The notes under the pieces are model-generated. The model had not been told where the DNA came from, did not search any database, and saw only the letters and a program-made list of their open reading frames with translations. Source: Ostrinia nubilalis (taxonomy: Eukaryota > Arthropoda > Insecta > Lepidoptera > Crambidae). Taken from it: a DNA stretch of 64,000 bases. The translations under genes were made by a program, and so were the position numbers. The DNA is taken from assembly GCF_963855985.1 (NCBI RefSeq), contig NC_087095.1:11046001-11110000 (forward strand). The letters run 5' to 3'. Position 1 is the stretch's first letter. Each line of letters opens with the position of its first letter. Below, piece by piece: positions 38,941 to 51,575 of the stretch.

Positions 38941-41300
38941 CTATTTATTAAATAAGGTACCACAGATACTATTAAGCTTGATGTGCTGTCGACTGTACTT
39001 CATTTTACCGGCTAGTTTGATATTAAGCACTCTTCGTAATCGGGTCCACGGAGATTGCAGCGCGCATCGATTGCGCCGGTTTTCGTTCCGCATTGGTTAA
39101 TGTTAATAGTAAGTTTAGAGTAAGCGAAATTCTATTTGCGACTCCCAAACTTAGCTTGACTGACGAAGTTTTCGGTCTAATCCAGTTAGATCCTATGCTT
39201 GTTTTTAATAAAATACACTGCACTCTACATTTTCATGTTTTATAAAATCTCTCTTATTCTTAAAACAAAAATCTAGAATGTTAGTAAGAAAGCATTTAAA
39301 CTTTATGATAAGTATTGAATCTATCGGGACAGAAATAGATCTACTATTGGATTTGAAACATGAGATCAATCAAGAATTCTCCAAAATTTCATAAGTAAAG
39401 GGGATCGAACGTCCGACACTAGCTCGATTGTGTGCGTCATTCTGCCGTCAGCTCGATGACAGCGTTGTTATCCGTTCCCGAGGTTCTCCTATTGATTGTG
39501 CCGCACTCCGCACTCTAAACGCAACGGCTTCACCTTTCGTTTGTCTGCTTCATTCATTGTGTGCGTGGGGTAGGTGGTCGTATGCAAATATAATTGCGGG
39601 CCGTGCAGCGGACGGCGCATTAGCGCCGCTTTGTGCGGAATGACTCGGTCCATTTCACACCGCTCTGTAAATTAGCCACTTCCATCCCTGTTAGCTAGCA
39701 CTCGGACTCTAGATTTCGCAAAGGATTCGGGGGCGCCATGATGAATGAAGGATTCCGCGCGGAACACAACAGGGCGGGGGCGTTCCGCAAAGCAGCTTAA
39801 ATTTTCTCTATGCTTAAGCTTCGCTACGAAATAGTCGGCTGGAATATTATTTGGACTTGTTTTTGAATTTAACGCCGTTTACATTTGGAAAATTTGAATT
39901 TGATTTGTTTGTTGTTTAAGTAAGCACATTAGTGCTTTACTTAGATTGAATTAGATATGTGATTGATTGTTTAAAAGCACTGACTTTACTGTTTAAGCAC
40001 TCTTTTTATTTAATTTGGAACTGATTGGTGAATAATTTGATAATGGATAAATCCACTAATTAATGCAAATAAGTAGGTACACATAAAATATCAAAACTTG
40101 TTTGATATTATAATATCATGGGAACATGCTAAAAAGCGAACATTATTATCTACCTAATATAAAAATCCTCAAACATATTTTTATTACATTTTCCTAAGTA
40201 TTGATTTACACGATTCCTTGGCTTCTTACAACATGATACATTTATCATGGAATCTTAATATCAATCCGGGCTGTCAGGAGATTTTTTTAAAGATCTTAAA
40301 ATAAGGATCACAGCAAAAATTTGGAAAACGATGAAATACGCCTAGGTACTAAACTGAAGTCAACGCCTTCATCCAAAAGTTGTAAAAAAACTTTGTTTGA
40401 GTCTGCTGTACACTCGTATACAGAAAATATTACCTAGAAACTAGCATGCAGAAAGCAGACAGGTATTCATAGCCTGCGTTCCAACAAAATGCTTTGTATA
40501 AACGCCGCGAACAAACGCAAAACCCGCTCATCCGATTTCCGAACGGAGATTAGGTATTCCACATTTTAGTAAAGTTAAAATAGTGCGCTTTGTTCGTCCT
40601 GTTTCACAGATGGAGTTTTTTAAACTTTTTTTGACCAGTTAAATAGGAGTGATGCGAATACTGTCCACTTTGAACGCTTATTTTATCTAAAGTTTTTGAA
40701 TCACGTCAATTGATCGCTATAATCATAAATATTGAGCTACAGTTACTGGATAATATGATACACTTATTCTTCTATAGTGTGGGTTGTAACAGCTGAGTTC
40801 ACGACCCTAGTCAGTCAGTGTTTCAGGTCTGCAAATTAGGACTCTGACATGACTTAATTAGACCGCAGCTTAATGTGCCCTCCGGAGCACGGATTAATAT
40901 TTCTTCGCACACAATCGGGTTGATTTAAGCCTGCAATGTCTCAACTAAAAGTGGGGAAAATTGTGATAACGGAATGATTTCTAAATTTGTTTGTACTCCA
41001 GGCAATTAAATGCAATGCAATAATTGAGTATTGTGGCTTCAGAAAGATCAACTCTCTGACCACTAAAGTGTGGCATAAAAATATCAATATAACTAATCAC
41101 GATAGTCCATACTACTTAGTAAGATACTAGTATTATATTATCTGTGGTAAGATCATGTTTTTTTTGCCGAAATCAGATATCAGATTACCAACAAGTAATT
41201 ACTTACGTTTTTAAAAAGGTGCTAACACCTACATGAAAGTACGCTTAAAATTTAATACCATGATGCTTATCACATTATCTCTTAATACCCATTCATGTGG
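38941..41300. other. Non-coding host DNA with a GC-rich island
   Basis: 39020..39800 is GC/CpG-rich with several short regulatory-looking words, including TATGCAAAT (octamer) near 39581. The remainder is AT-rich. A SINE-like phrase GTGCCCTCCGGAGCACGG is at about 40876. No gene is supported. Confidence 0.4.
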
Positions 41301-42089
41301 TTAATTACCAAGCCACATTGCACGGGTTTTTCCACCCGACTATACAGCGCAGTCGTTTGTTTATTTGTTCCGCTCTCGCGGCCGAACTATTCAGCCGATG
41401 GCCATTAAATTTTGCATGCCATTAGCCCATGTCGCGGGAATTAGCATAGATGCCGCCACGCGGGGCATTACGGGATCATTTCGGGAATTTGAACTGCCTG
41501 TGTATATTATGAGATGGTCATATTTTATACATACGGCTGAGACTTCTCTGAACGAAAAAGCAGTTAGAGACTGGTTATCTACATCTATTTTATACGCCAT
41601 TAGAGTTAAAAACTTAACATGGAAGCCACTGCTAATCTATTGGGATTTATTTATTTAGTATTTAATAATATAAAATTATTTTAAGAAATGGATTTAATGC
41701 CATAAGGCAGTCTCTACCAATTTTAATACACGTCATATTGTGAAAACCAAACATTTTCTTAATCTACACCAAACACATTGCTATTAAATGTATAAAATCA
41801 CTGGTTTGATGACTCAATTTAATCTTTAATATTTATTTAAATATTAATCTTTGTAACAAAAATTGTACTTTCGCCAGTAAATAAAAGTACCCATAGATAT
41901 TAATTCTACTAAAAACAAATAAACAGGTAAACGGGCCAAGAAACGTTGATCCTGCTTTAATTAACACTTAACAAAATTCGCCAGCTTAATAAATATAATC
42001 CTTGAAAGCGTTAAATTACCCTAGAACGCTTGGAATATTTCTTTCAGGGGTTTACTCATTTTTGCCCGACGACTGAGGGCCAGTGTTGG

Positions 42090-42150
42090 CTGGTGTTTGG
42101 CGAGCGGTGTAATCCCGGGGGTTGTGCCACTGGCATACCCTTTTGTCCGG
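42090..42150 (+). repeat. TCCCGGGGG repeat, copy 1
   Basis: GTGTAATCCCGGGGGTTGTG, related to 44780..44925 and 45415..45565. Confidence 0.5.
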
Positions 42151-43516
42151 GACTTTAAGGGTACGTTCACATAGATAAGTCTCGATTAATCCAGTATTTT
42201 AGATTTCTGAAGATTTTCATCTAAGGTAGTGGCTTAGTTTTGTTCACGATAAAACGCTTTAACTTGTGGTTTGTATGGTTTCTCAAAAATATCATTATAC
42301 CCTGGGAACTACTTCTATTATATTTTTTCGAATAACATTATTCGGTCATTCTCACGATCAGGCGTTCTCAGCCTAATTACCATATCATTTTTGAAATTTG
42401 GCTTAATTGACTTAAATGCATTTAAATATAAAACACATAAAAAGTACGAATTTAACAATCGTAAAGGCGTCAAATTATTCAAAGCGGTTTTCGCGTAAAT
42501 GAGATCCAAAAATTTTATGGTCACGGTAATTAGATAAGGCTAATACTTAATCTAACGGTAATTAGAAAAGATATGTACAATAGCAAAAAAACAACATCTT
42601 ACATTGATAAATTTGTATACAAATATAAAGCGTCATAAAAAAAGCTGTAGGTACACTTAATAAACCCTTTGCAAAAAGAAAAACAGTAATTTCTATTATT
42701 TATTGTATCAAGATATTTTCAGTATACTGCAAGAATCGAGGCTATAACAGGAACACTTAGTTTCAGCAAGAAGGGGCTACGTGTCACATTTCAAATGAGA
42801 GCATTTAGCTGATGATTGAGATTTAAATGTGGTACAAACGACTTAACGTACAGATAATTAATGGATCAGGACGTCTCACGAATTAGACTTTTCGGATATG
42901 CATATATCGAAAAAGTAATTAATGATAAAGTGATTTTTCCTCTTTTTAATCTATCTGCGATCAGCCATCAGCCATTATCAGATTAAATTGAATTTGTAAT
43001 AATGACAGTTCCAGCTCTGCATATCCCATGATTTGTCACCTCGATTCTTTTACAACAAGTTTTCAGATTGATGCTATTCGCTTTCTCCTGAGCCTGAATG
43101 CAGAATTCTCAGAATTTAGAAGGGATGCAGCAAATAGATTTCATGATGGTCTAGTCTTTGTTTGTAAGCTTTACAGGAATTTTCTACACCCTCTTTGACG
43201 TTTGGTAGCACTTCAGTGGACTTTGTAAACCAAGGTGCACAGCTCAAGATTTTTAATACTTTATTTTGAAAACGTTAAAGTATTTCTACATTTGCGAGGC
43301 TAAGTCGATGCCATAATGTCTACATGGGTCTTAGGATGCATTTGTTTAAAGTTTGTTCTCCAAGCTTCTTCTGCCCAGTATCCATTGCATATCACGAATT
43401 TTTTTCTATCAAATCAGTTAGGATGCAGTCTAGGATGGTACAAAGTGCCTATACACTCTTGTCTTGAAAAGTCCCATTGTCTGTTGATTTGTTCCCTTTT
43501 GTTCTTAATGTGATAA

Positions 43517-43660
43517 CGCCAGAGAAGCCCCGATTTCACTCCAGCTAACTTCTTTTTGTGGGGTTACCTTAGGGGTTAAAATATACTCTAAAATCCAACA
43601 ACCATGCAGCAACTGAAGCTGAACATTCGTCATGAAATCGAATCTATTTCGAGGTTACTC
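43517..43660 (+). pseudogene. Mariner/Tc1-like transposase remnant
   Basis: RQRSPDFTPANFFLWGYLRG is readable at 43517..43576, then a stop. MQQLKLNIRHEIESISRLL follows in another frame from 43604. The phrase RSPDxTPxxFFLWG with a following LKxxIRxEI is the C-terminal part of IS630/Tc1/mariner-type transposases. The upstream catalytic region is unreadable, so this is a decayed copy. Confidence 0.7.
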
Positions 43661-44779
43661 TAACGAAAGCTTTTCAAAATTTTGATGTCAGATTGGAAGA
43701 AAAGTCCGTAAAGTTGTTATGGGAAAGTCTAGGTATATTTCATATTTTATCATCATACTTATTCAATCGTGAGTGCAATTTGTAGGTAATAATTTCATAC
43801 AACGGTGATTATAAATATATGGTAATTAGTACATGGAAATTATAAAACGATAGTTTTTCTTCAAAATTTCCAAAATCTGCAGCTTATGCAAATACTGTCT
43901 TACTACAACGTATGAAGGCCAAAGTACTGATTCTATTTAAATTAACAACGTGGATCTATCTTCAAAAATCGAATATAAAAATAAGGACATGGTAAATAGA
44001 AAAATTGAAAACCAAAGATATGGTAATTATACTCTTACGCAATTCATCGACGGTACGCCAACGCAATAGGCGTCTACTTGCTAACAGGTCTTAGAACTAA
44101 CTAAGGGCTCGCGCCGCGCGCGTAAATGATGTGTCAAATATTATTATTTAGGCTTGTGTGCCCAAAAACAGAAAACGTCACGGGAATTAGGACTTTCGCT
44201 CGGACAAGCAGTTTTTTAATTCTAATTATTTACAGAATGGTTCTATTGAATAGATATTTTGCTATGCATAAGACAATCTTTTGTACTCTTTAAAATGTTG
44301 AATGGAGTGAACCAAATTTATACGACATAAAAATTACAGCCAACTTTTAACATTAAGTCGGTGTGCGGACGCGTCACGGTAATTAGAGAACAGAGGTTCA
44401 TGAAATTAATTAAGTCACAAATACTTAAAATAGAGGCCTATGATTTAATGCACAACTGGATAGGGTTGTTAAGTAACATATAAAAATACTTGCATGTCTC
44501 TAATTTGTCATTTTTATCGATTTAACAGCCCGGACACGCAAAAACTAGCTCATCTGAGAATGGCCGTATTATTTGTCACACGTGTGATTTTGTTTACCCG
44601 CCCCATGCCACGTTTTGCTTGACAGCCTCATATTATTATTATAAAGCCCCACCAATGCATTAACGTGGCCGTATTAAAATAATTATAGCCGCCTCAAAAC
44701 ACGACCTCGTAAGGTAAGTACATGGCAATTTTGATAGTAATGAAACGTATAATTTTTCAACGTCACCTGCTGTTATGGT

Positions 44780-44925
44780 GGGGGTTAGAACGTCTCGCCG
44801 CGGGCTTGTAGTCCCGGGGGACGGCACTACAGCCCGCGGCACTCTTATAAATCGCTTTTTGCTAATGATAAATTATACTGGCGCGTCGCACCTCAGCATA
44901 GAACTATGGAGACAGTCTTGGGAGT
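44780..44925 (+). repeat. TCCCGGGGG repeat, copy 2, with GC-rich hairpin
   Basis: 44797..44840 folds as GCCGCGGGCT(T)GTAGT / ACTACAGCCCGCGGC around a 13-nt loop. The following GCTAATGATAAATTAT and AGACAGTCTTG are shared with 45415..45565. Confidence 0.65.
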
Positions 44926-45414
44926 CCGCTTAAATGAATATTTTTGACGACTAAGATAAGCGAGCGATTAGTCAGCCTTTGTGTTTTAGTCACTAAAGCT
45001 TTACAGAGTCTATTTTGTGTACTTTTAGGTAAATCATAATTTATAGTACCTACAAGGCGACCTTTGTAATTGAAAGAAATCACTTTCCTTCCTCCCATAC
45101 AATTTATTATCATGTTCTTAATTTTATCACTATACATTTCATCGTGGTCATTCATTTTAAACTAAAAGCTCACTGAAACCCGTATTTCTAGAAGTTTAAG
45201 TGATATTGACCAAAACACAAATTCTCTTGAAAGGTAAGATTCACAAGTCATTAATTTTCACTAAGAGCCTTAGAGTCGTCGTCGGTCAGACGCGATACCT
45301 GAGCGATGGGCGGTCCGTAAACTCTAAAACTAAAGTTTTACGAGTACAGCTCTCTTGAGAAGGAGCAGAAAAAGGTTAGCGCCAAAACGTGTTAAGTACA
45401 TAATTTAAATTTTT

Positions 45415-45565
45415 TAGCGCTGTTTGGCGGGGCCTTGTAATCCCGGGGGTTGTAGCCACGACATCCCTTTATCTTGCGCTCGCCGGCACCCTTATCATCG
45501 CTTTGAGCTAATGATAAATTATCACCGCACCGTAGCATAAAATTGTTAAGCCAGTCTTGTAGTAT
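45415..45565 (+). repeat. TCCCGGGGG repeat, copy 3
   Basis: TTGTAATCCCGGGGGTTGTA, then GCTAATGATAAATTAT and AGCCAGTCTTG in the same order and spacing as 44780..44925, about 640 bp further on. Confidence 0.6.
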
Positions 45566-45958
45566 TTATACAAATAGATGAAAGTGGAGCGTTTGTTGAT
45601 TCTTTAAAAATGCCCTATAGTAAACCTATGTAGATACTCTACATTAGCCATGCTATTATTTATTTCAGTTCAAGATTTGGTAATCTATATCTGCATGTAA
45701 TAAAACTAAAATTAAAATAACTAAGATTCCTTACTTAAATTAGAAACAATAAAAATTGTCTCAGGCGCGTAATAATACTTATGCCTATGCTTAAAACTAA
45801 AATTTCAGCCCGAATAATTAATTTGCGTACACCTAGGTACCTATGTGGTCCTGATACCTTCATTTCCTGAAATGATAATTTAGAGCAATAACATAAAACG
45901 TGGAATAAAATGTAATTATCCAGGACAATAGTGACACACTTTATCTGCCCTCGGATAA

Positions 45959-47224
45959 GGGGGCGTCCATAAATTACGTGAGACAATTTTGGCCATTTTT
46001 CAACCCCCCCGCCCCCCTTGGTGAGATTTAGTGAGATTTTGCCTGACCCCCTCCCCCACCCCCTAATCTCACGTGATATTTAATAAAATGCCTATTTTGC
46101 AATGTCTATGCTTCGAGTCTATTAGATTTATATGAAAAAATCAGTAACCCAGTGTCGTGCCACGCGCAGTGCAGGGTTCCGTAGCTTCCCGTCGTTTAGT
46201 AAGACAAGCAATTGCTTCAACCTAGGACCAGTTTTTTGATTCATAGTTAAAAAAACTAATTGCTAAATTTTGCTACTAATGGTTAAATATTAATAAAATG
46301 TAAACTAATAGTTAAAAAATGTACTAAAAGTCAAGTTACACATTGTTATAAAATCATTTTTTTCTGTTATATTTTAACCACTTGTCATTTGACATGTGTC
46401 AAATTTGACTATTGGTTACTTTAACTACGAATACATAATATTTTCATACGTATGTAATGTAATTTTTTAGGGTTCCGTAGTCCTGACAAGGAACCCTTAT
46501 AGTTTCGATATGTCTGTCTGTCTGTCCGAGGTTTTGCTTGGAAACTATTGGCACTGGGGAGCTGTAATTTTGTGAAGGTATGTATATTAATCACGCCGAC
46601 AACACGGTAAAATAAAAATTTGAAAAAAAAAACTAGGGTATCTCCCCTGCATGTAAAGTGGGGATGAATTTTTTCAAGGAAAACTATAACGGTTAAGATA
46701 CATTACTTAGTTTAAGAGTAATAGTCATTTGACTCATGTATTATACAATTTCTTAACCAGTAAAAATTCCTTAGAAGAAAATATGAAAAGTGACTTTAGA
46801 AGAAGTAATTGCTTGCTTCTGAAATATATTGCGGTAACGACAGACAACTACGGAACCCTACACTGCGCGTGGCACGACACGCACTTGGCCAATTTTTTAC
46901 GCAATAGCGATGCCGATGACGTTTTTTTTTAATTTCGAATTTTCTTAATTTTGACATTTATTCTGCATCTTTAGTGTTCACAAATGCCGGTGGAGGCATT
47001 TTTAGTTTATTTGATTAGACGGTTTGGAATAAATTATCATTATCATCATAAAAAAAATCATTTTTTTTACATAACCCAGTGTTCTGGCAATTTTACTCTA
47101 TTTCTTGCGGGAAAAATTACGTGATATTTTCCGAGACCCCCCCTCTCCCCCACGTGAGATTTAGTGAGGTTTTCGTTGACCCCCTCCCCCCCCTAAAAGT
47201 CTCACGAAATTTATGGACGCCCCC
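45959..47224. mobile_element. Harbinger-like non-autonomous element with a nested inverted pair
   Basis: Inverted ends GGGGGCGTCCATAAATTACG (left) and their complement (right) are flanked by TAA on both sides, fitting the 3-bp TAA duplication of PIF/Harbinger elements. Inside, 46150..46190 (GTCGTGCCACGCGCAGTG, AGGGTTCCGTAG) is mirrored at 46848..46885, marking a second nested element. No transposase frame is seen. Confidence 0.7.
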
Positions 47225-47507
47225 TAATATACTTTTATACAAATTTAACGTTCCTCGACAATATATTCCGCGTGTCACAAACAGAACCCCTATGAAAGGA
47301 GGCACAGTGGTATTGTTTCACTCCATTATTAACTATTGTTGGAAATCGCAGCTAATATCCCAGACCTCATATTGTATTCGTAACATATTCTTATTTATCA
47401 TACAACATTATTGTGTTCATGTTAATTTTGTCTGAAACCTACTCAATACACCGCGGGGAGTAAATCAAGTACACGAGATACGGTTTTAAAAGGTTTATAT
47501 CTCACTA

Positions 47508-47545
47508 GCGGCTGCCCGCGACTTCGTACGTGTGTCTTTATAAAG
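47508..47545 (+). repeat. Short LINE/SINE-tail fragment
   Basis: CTAGCGGCTGCCCGCGACTT is related to the start of 38159..38661. Confidence 0.55.
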
Positions 47546-47766
47546 AAAAACTGTAGATAGTTGGAAAATTAATAAAATAGTTTTAGCAAAGGAAACTTAT
47601 GTAGAATGTGATACATTACAGCTTCTCTGTAAAGTTTTAGTAACTGAAAGCTACAGAGTTTACGAGTAATAGATTTCGAGTTACCTAGAATCAGAGTGAA
47701 CTAGATTACTACTTGTATCTCTTTAATATTATTTACGTAGTTCTACACTTGGTACCTACCCAGGTA

Positions 47767-48157
47767 TACAGGGTGATTTTGTAAACAGTACTTACCCATT
47801 TTTTTTTAATTAGCTCTAATAAGCAATTTAACAATACTACTTTATCTCAATTATTTTTAATCGTAGTGTTTTTCGATAAAAAAAAATGAAAATCTAAATC
47901 GCGGGTGCTCAAGGTTTAAAGTTTAAGGCTTATTTTCGCGCACCATTATGTCTATTAAGCTTTGCAATTACTTGTGTGTACTTATTTTTCTATGAACGAA
48001 GTAAATTATCCACATGTGCCAATTTTGAAACCGCCCGCAGCGGACAAAAATAATTAAATATGAAAAAAATGTTTTCTTTACGTAAATCGATCAATCGATC
48101 AAGTTACTGGATTCTGAGTCGTAAAAATTTGGACACTGATTGCAAATTCACCCTGTA
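47767..48157. mobile_element. Mariner-type MITE
   Basis: 391 bp with inverted ends TACAGGGTGATTTTG / AATTCACCCTGTA flanked by TA. The 87-codon frame at 48060 lies inside it and is not a gene. Confidence 0.75.
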
Positions 48158-48680
48158 TAACTTTTCACGTCATTTAATTTCGTCTCTTGAGTGTCGTCTC
48201 TGTCGCGTTGTGGTAAATGGGTTGGATGTCGTCCAAATACGCCATCTAGATAAGATGCGACTCCTTTTACGGTTATTATTGAGGATTTTTAGTATTGGAT
48301 CTTTTATTTCCAGTCAGATATGATCGGTTTCAATATACGAATATTGTGCTTCGAAACGACTGCATCAAATGGCGTGTGAATAATAAGAATTCGGAAGAAT
48401 AATATTGTATAGAGATATAGTTTTGCATGTTTTTATATCTTTTATGAGTATGAATTTGAATTAAAAATGGAATCTCTAAAATAAAAATAAACGATCTAAA
48501 TAGTAGAAAATGTGATAGTGTTTTTTTTTTGTCCCAGAAAGACAGACAGGTCTTTTCATTTAAAATCTTTGTTGGAAAAATAAATCTCTCCCAGTGACTG
48601 AAGTCAAAATATACGGGGCCTGTGTGTAGTGTTGTGGTATATAATTTTCTGCCCTCTTAAATCTTAGGTACCTATAACTT

Positions 48681-48772
48681 AGGCTGAGTTGCTTCAGCTG
48701 ACTTTAACGGTAACTACTTATAACTATAACCGGTGTTTTTTGCTAAATTAAGATGGTGCAACCCAGCCTTAG
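48681..48772. repeat. Short MITE (GGCTGAGTTGC family), copy 1
   Basis: TTAGGCTGAGTTGC at the left is mirrored by GGTGCAACCCAGCCTTAG at the right; same family as 55480..55655. Confidence 0.7.
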
Positions 48773-49524
48773 TGTGCTATATTGGCTGTTATAAAATCGT
48801 GATTAAAAGTAAGTATGTCTAATGAATAATAATGATAGGCCAATATTTAATAGAGTTCAGTTGAGTTCAATTACTACGCTCTGGCAGTTCTTAAAACACT
48901 AATGGGTAATTTCTTCTTACTCACTTTATTTAGCCTAAATTACAGAAAATAACAAGCTAAGGTAAATAAGACCACATCAGGCAAAACACAACTCTTGTAG
49001 AGTGTAGGTACAGTTGGTAAGATATTCTGGTAATTTCATTAGTCTAACCGTGATATTCAATTGCCAACATAAATTAATAAGTATGTTGACATTATGTGTA
49101 AGTACGTAGTTAAGTTCTTAGAAGTACTAATTTGGTGTTTTGGCAAAAGTTCATGTAGGTACTCGTCAGTAGGTAATGGTATGACAGCCCATCAAGGTAA
49201 ATAATAACATAATTATTCGTAATACTGATACTTATACTTTGCATTAGAAATGTGTACCAAGTCTGTTACTTTGATATCTTACATATTTTCAATTCCGTCT
49301 GATGTTTAGCTGAAGTACTAATGTCTAAATTAGTTTTATTTTCTGTCCTATTTATTAAATTTCCAACTTTATTAGTAACACATGCTTTATGTAACTTTTA
49401 GTTCAAATAAACGTTTTTATTTATTTATTTATAACTAAATATTGGTTACTTTGTAGGTAAATCAGCAGATTTTCTGCAGCTGAGTATTCGCAATATCATA
49501 CGGCAAGGTTTCTCAAACTTTCGG
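48773..49524. other. AT-rich, no gene seen
   Basis: Nothing supported, apart from a LINE-like AATAAACGTTTTTATTTATT tail near 49405. Confidence 0.5.
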
Positions 49525-49740
49525 CTCCACAAACCCCTGTATACAAATGTTTTTTCCCGTTAACTCACGTTCCTGTGGGAATTTTGCAATATCCTGTTGT
49601 AACTAAGCTTTAAGTTTACTAAGGTACCTGCATGCCAAATAAGCGTCTAACTTAAGCGGTTTAGATTTTTCATACAAATTGTTGGCTGTGCGTTGATATG
49701 TCAGTCAGTCAGTCAGTCAGTTTCTCCTTTTATATATTTA
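49525..49740 (-). repeat. LINE/SINE-tail repeat related to 38159..38661
   Basis: Shares TATCCTGTTGTAACTAAGCT, GGTACCTGCATGCCAAAT and AAGCGGTTTAGATTTTTCAT, and ends in (CAGT)n. Confidence 0.75.
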
Positions 49741-51395
49741 GATAGATGTGTGATGGATGTGCTTTTTTCTTGTCGCAAATGGAGTAATTTTAGGAGCACC
49801 ATTACGCAAATCTTGTAGCCCTACCGTCGAATGGCGAACCCCTAGGGGTTCCCGTACCCCACTTTGAGAAACCCTACCATACGGCCTTGGTTAGTATTCG
49901 GGCACACGCGCCTACGTAGTGCACAAGCAAAACGGGTCCCAGCGGTTTTCTTTTTCTGGATTTCCGAATGCACTCTACTCCTGTTTTCCTTTACCCACTT
50001 TACGTATACATTCCGCTCTTGTTTGTAGAGCACGGCTGAGTGGTTCTGCTATAGAACCAAGAAAATTAGCAATACAAATGTTTAGTGAACTATTTGGAAG
50101 TTCTGGCACCTTTTTTGTAAATACAGAAACATTACTATGATATCTCACAGTGTTCGTGGACGCACAGGATGACACGAACCAATCACAGAGCTATATTTAA
50201 CGCTGTGCCTTCGATTTGCTGCTTCACGTAAGCTAGTATCGTTGGTGAATACCGGCGTTAGATCCAATAATTGTGTGCTTAATGTTAATGCATCTGTAAA
50301 TTTCTGGTAATACAAATCGTTTTCATTGTTACAATACCGCTTTTTTCCCCTTCAGTTTACGAAGCGAAACCATGTTTATGTGGCGGAAAACGTGCTGTTG
50401 TTTGGAGGTGTTTTAACTTTTGTTCAATGAGTTTTGAATGTTTTTTGTGCTTTTTTCAATTGGAGAGTTAGTGATGAATATTTTTGTTGTTTTTAAGGCT
50501 ATAACTGTCTTCATATTTGTATATCAAGGGTTACAAAGCTCGGTCGGTAGCTTAATGATTATATTAGATAATGCAGCGTTTGTGCTCAACCCACATTTGG
50601 CAAGCGTGCTAATTACACTAGATACTAATTGCACCTTACCTGCAATAACGACATTGACGGACAGTACTATGTGTTGTATGATTTTAGGTATATACATTTT
50701 CATTGTTTCAGTTGCCAGGCGCCTCCATTGTCGACGTGGTTCAATGTGGTGGAGCCGGATTATGTATATAGTAGTGTGTAATGTATGTATAATTATGCAT
50801 CTATGCATTAATCTCCTCGTACGTCATTAGGAACTTTTATGTTAGCTAATCTCCTAAAACAAGACAAACCACCCAGGCATTCTGAAAATCACAATCTATA
50901 AAATTGTACAGTGAAAAATGATATGAATAAAAAAAACATTCAATTCAGACCGAATTCAGTTCTGCATTTTCCTGGAAGTTTTTCATTTCCACCAGGGTCT
51001 TCAAGAATATTATAACCCATGGTTTTAGTTTTTGCCTTATACTCTGTATAAGTCACCTGATAATATCACGAAAACAAAATACTATCAACAATACCAAACA
51101 AAGGCCTTCGTACCCGAACTTCCTTCCCTTATAAGATTTATTGTTATACGTTTCTATCTAATGTACTTACATAACTATCTTACTCATATGACATCGAAAA
51201 CACAGCTTTGGGTATTTGATAACAACAATTTATTTGATTAAGTAGGTAAGCTAAATTTGATGTCAATAAAATAACATCCTACGGATTGAGCAATATATTT
51301 TTTGTTGAATCACGTAGACTGGTAGTTCAGCAGATGGATTTTTCTTTTACTTCAGTGGTGTGTTTAGTTTACATTAAATAGATAGGTAGGTACAA
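49741..51395. other. No gene supported; possible decayed element
   Basis: 49900..50830 is somewhat GC-richer and has overlapping frames on both strands (an ATG-started 130-codon hydrophobic frame at 50438 and a 94-codon minus frame). No domain is recognisable; it could be an old transposon or untranslated host DNA. Confidence 0.35.
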
Positions 51396-51575
51396 GACGC
51401 ACGAAGACGCAGCGTGGACAGGCCTCCTACTAGGTGGACTGACCTGACGATCTGATAAAGGTCGCGGCAAGAGCCTGGATGCGGGCAGCGTAGGACCGTT
51501 CACTGTGGAAAAACTTGGGGGAGGCCTTCGTCCAGCAGTGGACGTCATTTGGCTGAAACGAACGAACGAGATAGG
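51396..51575 (+). mobile_element. RTE-like LINE 3' end
   Basis: Reads through GRPPTRWTD-type text, RVWMR-like and LGEAFVQQWTSFG-type text with small indels, and ends in (ACGA)n. It closely resembles 62615..62930. Confidence 0.75.

Larger units (their letters stand above)
41432..44386 (+). promoter_or_regulatory. Cluster of TCACGGTAATTAG-like sites
   Basis: Closely similar words on the same strand at 41432 (TCGCGGGAATTAG), 42521 (TCACGGTAATTAG), 42553 (TAACGGTAATTAG), 42876 (TCACGAATTAG), 44178 (TCACGGGAATTAG) and 44374 (TCACGGTAATTAG). The TAATTA core is a homeodomain-type site. A cis-regulatory module or dispersed repeat termini are both possible; no gene in this span is supported. Confidence 0.45.

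Noticed and set aside
50438..50830. ATG-started 130-aa hydrophobic frame
   Set aside because: Overlaps an equally long minus-strand frame, has no recognisable fold, and sits in what may be a decayed element.
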